From contig JAAFHD010000034.1 of the NCBI GenBank assembly GCA_013298245.1, positions 5,250 to 15,944 on the forward strand: a stretch of 10,695 nt of DNA, given 5' to 3'. Below, piece by piece: positions 6,561 through 10,695 of this stretch; within the stretch, counting starts at the first letter, position 1, and every line of letters begins with the position of its first letter. Under the pieces are notes generated by a model. It saw only the letters and a program-made list of their open reading frames with translations. It was not told where the DNA came from and made no database searches. The translations under genes and the position numbers were made by a program. The stretch is from Alphaproteobacteria bacterium (GTDB lineage: Bacteria > Pseudomonadota > Alphaproteobacteria > Acetobacterales > Acetobacteraceae).

Positions 6561-7154
6561 ATGAAGCTTTTTCACAGCCCCGCCAGCCCTTTCGTGCGCA
6601 AGGTGCGCGTGGCCGCCAAGCTGCGCGGACTGGATGCGCGCATCGAGCTGGTGCCGGCCAATCCGCATCTCTCGCCACCAGAATTGCTGGCCGCCAACCC
6701 GCTGTCGAAAATCCCGGCGCTGGTTCGCGATGATGGCACCGCGCTGATCGACAGCCTGGTGATCTGCGAATACCTGGACACGCTGGGTGATGCGCCGCGC
6801 CTGATCCCGGCCGCGGGTGCGGCGCGCGTGACGGCGCTGCAAATCCACGCGATCGCCGACGGCATCCTGGACGCGGCCGTTGCGCGCCGCGGCAATTCGC
6901 AGCTGCCACAGGATGAAGCACGCCAGAAATTCGATGACCGCACCAAGGCTGTGATCGCGCGTTCGCTTGGCCTGTTGGAGGCCATGCCGCCGGCGCCGAT
7001 GGACATCACCGGCGCCACCATCGGCTGCGCGCTGGGCTACCTGGATTTCCGCTTCGCGCATGAGCCTTGGCGCGCGACCTACCCCAAGCTGGCGGCCTGG
7101 TTCGAAGGCGTGAACAAGCTGCCCGCCTTCACCGAGACGATGCCGGTTGGATAG
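6561..7154 (+). CDS. Glutathione S-transferase family protein, YibF-like
   Basis: Cytosolic GST-fold protein, 197 residues. The thioredoxin-like N-terminal domain shows MKLFHSPASPFVRKVR with Ser candidates at 6 and 9 for thiol activation, the cis-proline loop NPLSKIPAL (46-54, Pro52) and the glutathione gamma-Glu contact DS at 64-65 in LIDSLVICEYLD. The helical C-terminal domain has AIADGILDAAV and IGCALGYLDFRF, which strongly recall E. coli YibF (ALADGIMDA, IACAVGYLNFR) as I remember that sequence. The ATG at 6561 has GAGG about 6 nt upstream; in-frame extension to 6402 would overlap gloB and lacks GST features. The physiological substrate of YibF-type GSTs is not established. Its position after gloB suggests conjugation or reduction of an electrophile from the same pathway. 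The 3' end overlaps the cupin gene by 8 nt. Confidence 0.92.
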   Translation: MKLFHSPASPFVRKVRVAAKLRGLDARIELVPANPHLSPPELLAANPLSKIPALVRDDGTALIDSLVICEYLDTLGDAPRLIPAAGAARVTALQIHAIADGILDAAVARRGNSQLPQDEARQKFDDRTKAVIARSLGLLEAMPPAPMDITGATIGCALGYLDFRFAHEPWRATYPKLAAWFEGVNKLPAFTETMPVG

Positions 7155-7569
7155 CGCGGACGCGATCATCGCGCGCCTCGGGCTGCAACCGCATCCCGAG
7201 GGCGGCCATTTTCGCGAGTTGTGGCGCGACGCGCCGGCCGATGGCACGCGCGGCGCGGGCACCGCGATCCTGTATCTTTTGCGCGCTGACGAATGCTCGC
7301 ACTGGCACCGCGTGGATGCGGCGGAGTGCTGGCATTGGCATGCCGGCGCGCCGCTGCGGCTGCGGCTGTCGCCAGATGGCCGCGTGACGGAAGACCGCGT
7401 GTTGGGCATGGACCTGGCGGCCGGCGCGATGCCGTTTGCGCTGGTGCCAAAGGGCTGGTGGCAGGCGGCGGAACCGATGGGCGGCTGGGTGCTGGTGGGT
7501 TGCACCGTCTCGCCCGCCTTCAGCTTTGATGGCTTCGAACTGGCGCCGCCTGGATGGGCGCCGGGATAG
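7147..7569 (+). CDS. Cupin_5 (DUF985) family protein
   Basis: Single-domain cupin of 140 residues, normal for the family (yeast YML079w type). Hallmarks are the N-terminal HPEGGHFRELW (16-26), the beta-barrel core ILYLLRADECSHWHRVD (41-57), the histidine-rich ECWHWHAG (60-67), VPKGWWQAA (100-108) and the C-terminal VSPAFSFDGFELA (121-133). His52, His54, His63 and His65 could bind a metal or a small ligand; the family's biochemical function is largely undefined. The start is an unusual TTG at 7147, overlapping the GST gene by 8 nt; only a weak GAGA precedes it, but the homology-bearing part begins within about 15 residues and no better in-frame start is present. It is the last gene of the plus-strand operon and its stop directly abuts the stop of the convergent eipB-like gene. 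Confidence 0.87.
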   Translation: MDSADAIIARLGLQPHPEGGHFRELWRDAPADGTRGAGTAILYLLRADECSHWHRVDAAECWHWHAGAPLRLRLSPDGRVTEDRVLGMDLAAGAMPFALVPKGWWQAAEPMGGWVLVGCTVSPAFSFDGFELAPPGWAPG

Positions 7570-8367
7570 TCAGCAACCGCCCGGCACTGGCGCCAATTCC
7601 ACCATCGTGCCGTCCACAGTGAAATCACCGAAATCCATCTTCAGTTCGTCGGCCACGCCATTGGCGAAATAGCGCAGCGATACTTCGTAGCTGGGCGTCG
7701 TGGCACCCGACTGTCCTGCTTCAAAAAACGCTATCCGCATGCGCGCCGAGCCCAACTCCGACAGCGCCGGAAAGCGCGTGTGCGGCGCTGGATTCTGCCA
7801 ACCACCCATGATGATCGTGGTGCTGTCCTGCGGCCCGTCTTCATCCGTACCGTCCAGCAGCGGCGCCACCAGAATGCGCTGCCCGGCACGCGCCGCGGCG
7901 ATGCTGCGGATGGTGTGCAGCATGGGGAACAATGTGCCAGGGGCCAGGCGCATTTCGTTCGGCGAAGGGTCCTGGAACACCACGCGGCCGCCATCATCAC
8001 CCATCGTAGCCTCGCCGCTGATGCGGCTGGTGACGGCACCTTCGGTCATCTGCGTCAGGGAAAAACGCAGGCTGCGGCCATCCTTGGTTTCGAATGTCGA
8101 GTAGTCGGATTGTGTCTCGATCCGGTTGCCGTCGCGGTCGTGCACGACCAGCGTGAAGCGTTGGCGCGTAGCCCAACCCTCGCAAGCATCCTGCACGTCG
8201 AAGACCATCAAACCTTCGGCGCGCTGCACGCCGGAATTGTCGCGCGTGGCGCCAAGTGTCAGGCGATAGGCGGCGCGGTGCGCGGCCATCTCCTCAGCGC
8301 CAGGCACGGGGGTTGCGGGAGCGGCAAAAGGTGCGGCGATCAACGCCGCCAGGAACAAACGTCTCAT
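7570..8367 (-). CDS. EipB-like periplasmic envelope integrity protein (DUF1849)
   Basis: Secreted 265-residue protein of the EipB/DUF1849 family, which in Brucella is a periplasmic beta-spiral protein needed for envelope integrity. The N-terminus MRRLFLAALIAAPFAAPATP is a Sec signal peptide, with cleavage probably around residues 18-23. Family features are HRAAYRLTL (30-38), the segment DACEGWATRQRF (60-71), YSTFETKDGRSLRF (89-102), GTLFPMLHT (144-152) and the C-terminal YFANGVADELKMDFGDF (233-249). Only two cysteines occur in the mature part, Cys62 and the last residue Cys265. They match the conserved pair that forms a disulfide in Brucella EipB, consistent with a periplasmic location. The gene starts 10 nt after the aspS stop, so it is probably cotranscribed with aspS; no strong Shine-Dalgarno is seen. 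The symbol is withheld because orthology to Brucella eipB cannot be tested here. Confidence 0.87.
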   Translation of the reverse strand: MRRLFLAALIAAPFAAPATPVPGAEEMAAHRAAYRLTLGATRDNSGVQRAEGLMVFDVQDACEGWATRQRFTLVVHDRDGNRIETQSDYSTFETKDGRSLRFSLTQMTEGAVTSRISGEATMGDDGGRVVFQDPSPNEMRLAPGTLFPMLHTIRSIAAARAGQRILVAPLLDGTDEDGPQDSTTIIMGGWQNPAPHTRFPALSELGSARMRIAFFEAGQSGATTPSYEVSLRYFANGVADELKMDFGDFTVDGTMVELAPVPGGC

Positions 8368-8377
8368 GCCGCAGAGA

Positions 8378-10195
8378 CTACGCCGGCTTCTTCGGCGGTG
8401 CAGCAGGTTTCGGCGGTGGCAGGTCCAGCTTGACGGACAATTCCTTCAAGCGTGCGGCATCGACCGGCGCGGGGGCGCCCATCATCAGGTCCTCCGCCTG
8501 CTGGTTCATGGGGAAGAGGATCACTTCGCGGATGTTCGGCTCGTCCGCCAGCAGCATCACGATCCGGTCAATGCCGGGCGCGGAACCACCATGCGGCGGC
8601 GCGCCGTAGCGGAAGGCGTTGAGCATGCCGCCGAACCGCGCCTCGACCACTTCGGGGCCGTAGCCGGCGATGCCGAAGGCCTTGATCATGATGTCCGGCC
8701 GGTGGTTGCGGATGGCGCCGGAGGATAGCTCGATCCCGTTGCAAACGATGTCGTACTGATAGGCCTTGATGGTCAGCGGGTCCTGGGTTTCCAGCGCTTC
8801 CAGCCCGCCTTGCGGCATGCTGAAGGGGTTGTGGCTGAAATCGACCTGGCCGGTTTCCTCGTTCAGTTCGAACATGGGGAAGTCGGTCACCCAGCAGAAG
8901 CGATAGGCGTCCTGTTCGTAGAGGCCGAGTTCCTGGCCGGTGCGCACGCGGACCTTGCCGGCGATCTTGGCGGCGTCATCGGCCTTGCCGGTGGCGAAGA
9001 AGACGGCGTCGCCATCCTTCAGGCCCATCGCGTCGCGGATGGCCGTGGTGCGGGCGGGTTCCAGGTTTTTCGCAATCGGGCCGTCGCCGGCGCCGTCCTT
9101 GAAGGTGATGTAGCCGAGGCCCTTGGCACCTTCGGCCTTGGCGAATTCGATCATCGCATCGAAGAAGCTGCGCGGGCGGGTGGCCGCACCTGGCGCTGGG
9201 ATAGCGCGCACCACGCCACCACCGGCGGCGATGGACGCGAAGAGCGAAAAACTGCCGCCGGCGAAATGTTCGGTGACGTCGGCGATACGCAGCGGGTTGC
9301 GCAGATCGGGCTTGTCCGAGCCGAATTCCAGCATCGCCTGGTCGAAGGGAATGCGCGGGAATGGCGCGGGTGTCACGGCGCGCTTGGTGCCGGTCCAGCC
9401 AGCGAATTCGTCGAACACGCCAGCCAGCACAGGCTCGATCGCCGCGAAGACGTCTTCCTGCGTGACGAAGCTCATCTCGAAATCAAGCTGGTAGAATTCG
9501 CCGGGCGAACGGTCTGCGCGCGATGCTTCATCGCGGAAGCAAGGTGCTATCTGGAAATAGCGATCGAAGCCCGCGACCATCGCCAGCTGCTTGAACTGCT
9601 GCGGCGCCTGCGGCAGCGCGTAGAACTTGCCGGGGTGCAGACGCGCCGGCACCAGAAAGTCGCGCGCACCTTCGGGGCTGCTGGCAGTCAAGATCGGCGT
9701 CTGGAACTCCGTGAATCCCTGGTCGATCATGCGGCGGCGGATGGACGCGATCACCTGGCTGCGCAGCATCAGGTTGCGGTGTGGTTTGTCGCGGCGCAGG
9801 TCCAGGAAGCGATAGCGCAGGCGAAGGTCTTCAGGGAATTCCTGTTCACCCGCGACTTGGATCGGCAGCACTTCCGCGGCACCCTGCACGGCCAATTCGC
9901 GCACGCGCATCTCGATCGCGCCGGTTGGCAGCTTGTCGTTCACCGTGCCGCCCTCGCGCGCCACGACATCGCCGGTCAGCGTCACCACACTTTCCGGGCG
10001 CAGCGCATCGGCCGCCGCGAAGACCGGCGAAGACGGCGTCACCACACATTGCGTGATGCCGTAATGGTCCCGCAGGTCGATGAACAACAACCCACCATGG
10101 TCGCGCTTGCGATGCACCCAGCCGGAAATGCGCGCCGTGATGCCGGCGTCAGTGGCGCGGAGCGCGCCGCAAGTGTGTGTGCGGTAGGCGTGCAT
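8378..10195 (-). CDS. aspS: Aspartate--tRNA ligase, probably the non-discriminating Asp/Asn type
   Basis: Class IIb aminoacyl-tRNA synthetase of 605 residues; charges tRNA-Asp, and probably tRNA-Asn, with aspartate. Order: N-terminal OB-fold anticodon domain (about 1-110, [11 protein letters not shown] at 25-35), catalytic core with [14 protein letters not shown] (172-185), motif 2 [10 protein letters not shown] (220-229), the bacterial GAD insertion domain (about 290-430) and motif 3 [12 protein letters not shown] (537-548). His33 aligns with Leu30 of E. coli AspRS and Gly82 with the following lysine site; His and Gly at these places mark enzymes that also misacylate tRNA-Asn for repair by GatCAB. 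The C-terminus adds a Pro/Lys-rich tail (about 592-605). The ATG has AGGA about 7-8 nt upstream. It lies between the repeat-protein gene (59 nt upstream) and the eipB-like gene (10 nt downstream). Confidence 0.97.
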   Translation of the reverse strand: MHAYRTHTCGALRATDAGITARISGWVHRKRDHGGLLFIDLRDHYGITQCVVTPSSPVFAAADALRPESVVTLTGDVVAREGGTVNDKLPTGAIEMRVRELAVQGAAEVLPIQVAGEQEFPEDLRLRYRFLDLRRDKPHRNLMLRSQVIASIRRRMIDQGFTEFQTPILTASSPEGARDFLVPARLHPGKFYALPQAPQQFKQLAMVAGFDRYFQIAPCFRDEASRADRSPGEFYQLDFEMSFVTQEDVFAAIEPVLAGVFDEFAGWTGTKRAVTPAPFPRIPFDQAMLEFGSDKPDLRNPLRIADVTEHFAGGSFSLFASIAAGGGVVRAIPAPGAATRPRSFFDAMIEFAKAEGAKGLGYITFKDGAGDGPIAKNLEPARTTAIRDAMGLKDGDAVFFATGKADDAAKIAGKVRVRTGQELGLYEQDAYRFCWVTDFPMFELNEETGQVDFSHNPFSMPQGGLEALETQDPLTIKAYQYDIVCNGIELSSGAIRNHRPDIMIKAFGIAGYGPEVVEARFGGMLNAFRYGAPPHGGSAPGIDRIVMLLADEPNIREVILFPMNQQAEDLMMGAPAPVDAARLKELSVKLDLPPPKPAAPPKKPA

Positions 10196-10254
10196 GAGCT
10201 GTCCTGGTGATGAAATCCGCCCGCTAGAGGGGGCAGAGCCGCCAGGGTGTCAAG
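10196..10254. other. Short spacer between the repeat-protein gene and aspS
   Basis: This 59-nt stretch holds the aspS Shine-Dalgarno (AGGA just upstream of 10195 on the minus strand). No convincing promoter or T-tract terminator is visible, and there is no T-box-like leader. Confidence 0.4.
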
Positions 10255-10659
10255 TCACCGTGTACCGACCATCCGCCCACTTGCATCGCGGATCACGGTG
10301 CGGCTGCCGTTGCGTTCCTCATAGCCAGTCATGCGGCCCGAAGCGTCGCGGATGGTGACGCGGTCGCCCTGCTGCTCGCGCGTGCCGGTCATGCGGCCGG
10401 AGCTGTCGCGCAGCACGGTGCGGTCGCCCTGGCGTTCGGCCGTGCCAGTCATGCGGCCGGAGCTATCGCGGAAAGTGGTGCGGTCGTTCTGCTGATCCGC
10501 GGTGCCGGTCATGCGGCCGGAGCTGTCGCGAAAGGTGGTGCGATCACCCTGCTGTTCCGCCGTGCCGGTCATCCGGCCGGAGGCATCGCGGAAGGTGTCT
10601 TTCTGCGCCAGCGCGGGGCCAGCCAGCAGCAGTGTCAGCATAAGGGCGCGCATCATCAT
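10255..10659 (-). CDS. Small secreted protein of tandem 20-residue RDxSGRMTG repeats
   Basis: I do not recognise a named family. The product is 134 residues: a Sec signal peptide MMMRALMLTLLLAGPALA, probably cut before QKDTF, then nothing but tandem repeats. RD[AS]SGRM recurs at residues 24, 44, 64, 84, 104 and 124, exactly 20 apart, with linkers such as TGTAEQQGDRTTF. Each unit is polar, Gly- and Thr-rich, and resembles a beta-hairpin of the YD/RHS type (D-x-x-G-R, turn, G-[DNS]-R-T), so a small beta-solenoid or sheet in the periplasm or outside the cell is plausible by inference. The first ATG of three consecutive ones (10659) has AGGA about 9 nt upstream; a TTG at 10677 in frame is less likely. 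There are no cysteines, lipobox or membrane segments after the signal. It lies 59 nt upstream of aspS on the same strand. Confidence 0.82.
   Translation of the reverse strand: MMMRALMLTLLLAGPALAQKDTFRDASGRMTGTAEQQGDRTTFRDSSGRMTGTADQQNDRTTFRDSSGRMTGTAERQGDRTVLRDSSGRMTGTREQQGDRVTIRDASGRMTGYEERNGSRTVIRDASGRMVGTR
10258..10593 (-). repeat. Six in-frame 60-bp tandem repeats inside the secreted-protein gene
   Basis: The coding strand repeats with an exact 60-bp period, giving five full units and a final partial unit of 36 bp. The core encoding the RDxSGRM element is nearly identical in the first four units from the 5' end, and the last two are more diverged (for example YEERNGS in place of TAEQQGD). 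This pattern suggests growth by unequal crossing-over or slippage near the 5' end, so copy number may vary between strains. Confidence 0.9.
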
Positions 10660-10695
10660 GGACGAAATCCTGGCCAAACATCACGGCGATAACAA

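Noticed and set aside
4910..6562. A 550-codon open frame on the minus strand opposite the ThDP enzyme and gloB
   Set aside because: Antisense to two genes with complete catalytic motifs; composition is that of a GC shadow and it spans a gene boundary without any domain.
8810..10210. A 466-codon open frame on the plus strand opposite aspS
   Set aside because: aspS has all class II motifs on the other strand; this frame shows no domain and is a shadow.
10258..10593. CRISPR array or non-coding tandem repeat
   Set aside because: The 60-bp units are contiguous, in frame, without unique spacers, and follow a signal peptide in one open reading frame.

Overview
The window looks like chromosomal DNA of a high-GC alphaproteobacterium, most likely Acetobacteraceae (Roseomonas-like). 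Three things point there: an EipB/DUF1849 envelope protein (a family known from Alphaproteobacteria), an AspRS with the residues of the non-discriminating bacterial type, and a Bug-type (TctC) solute-binding protein, a family greatly expanded in Acetobacteraceae and Burkholderiales. The genus is inference. I see no insertion sequence, phage gene, CRISPR array, tRNA or rRNA.

Left part (about 1-4007, minus strand): a tightly packed catabolic operon reading leftwards. In transcription order it holds a family III CaiB/BaiF CoA-transferase, an enoyl-CoA hydratase, an AMP-forming acyl-CoA ligase and a Tat-signal Bug periplasmic binding protein cut by the window edge. The first three genes overlap by 4 nt at each junction (TTGA and ATGA), which implies translational coupling. 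The first three families correspond to CaiB, CaiD and CaiC of carnitine metabolism, but CaiA and CaiT homologues are absent, so the substrate is an unknown carboxylic acid rather than demonstrably carnitine.

Middle (4008-7569, plus strand): a divergent control region of about 116 bp contains a perfect palindrome, a second perfect inverted repeat and a 10-bp direct repeat. Divergently from the CoA operon runs a second compact operon: an acetolactate-synthase-like ThDP enzyme, a glyoxalase II (hydroxyacylglutathione hydrolase), a YibF-like glutathione S-transferase and a Cupin_5 (DUF985) protein. ThDP-dependent cleavage or ligation of 2-oxo or 2-hydroxy acids next to glutathione-dependent thioester and electrophile handling suggests, as inference, linked acid breakdown and aldehyde detoxification. 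The shared intergenic region may co-regulate both operons.

Right part (7570-10695, minus strand): a housekeeping and envelope group reading leftwards towards the cupin gene. It comprises a secreted protein made of six 20-residue repeats, aspS, and an EipB-like periplasmic protein. The cupin and eipB-like genes converge with stop codons directly abutting (7569/7570).

Nearly all bases are coding. The only stretches without a gene are short: 559-610, 4008-4123, 10196-10254 and the right edge. Several very long antisense ORFs are high-GC shadows and were rejected.
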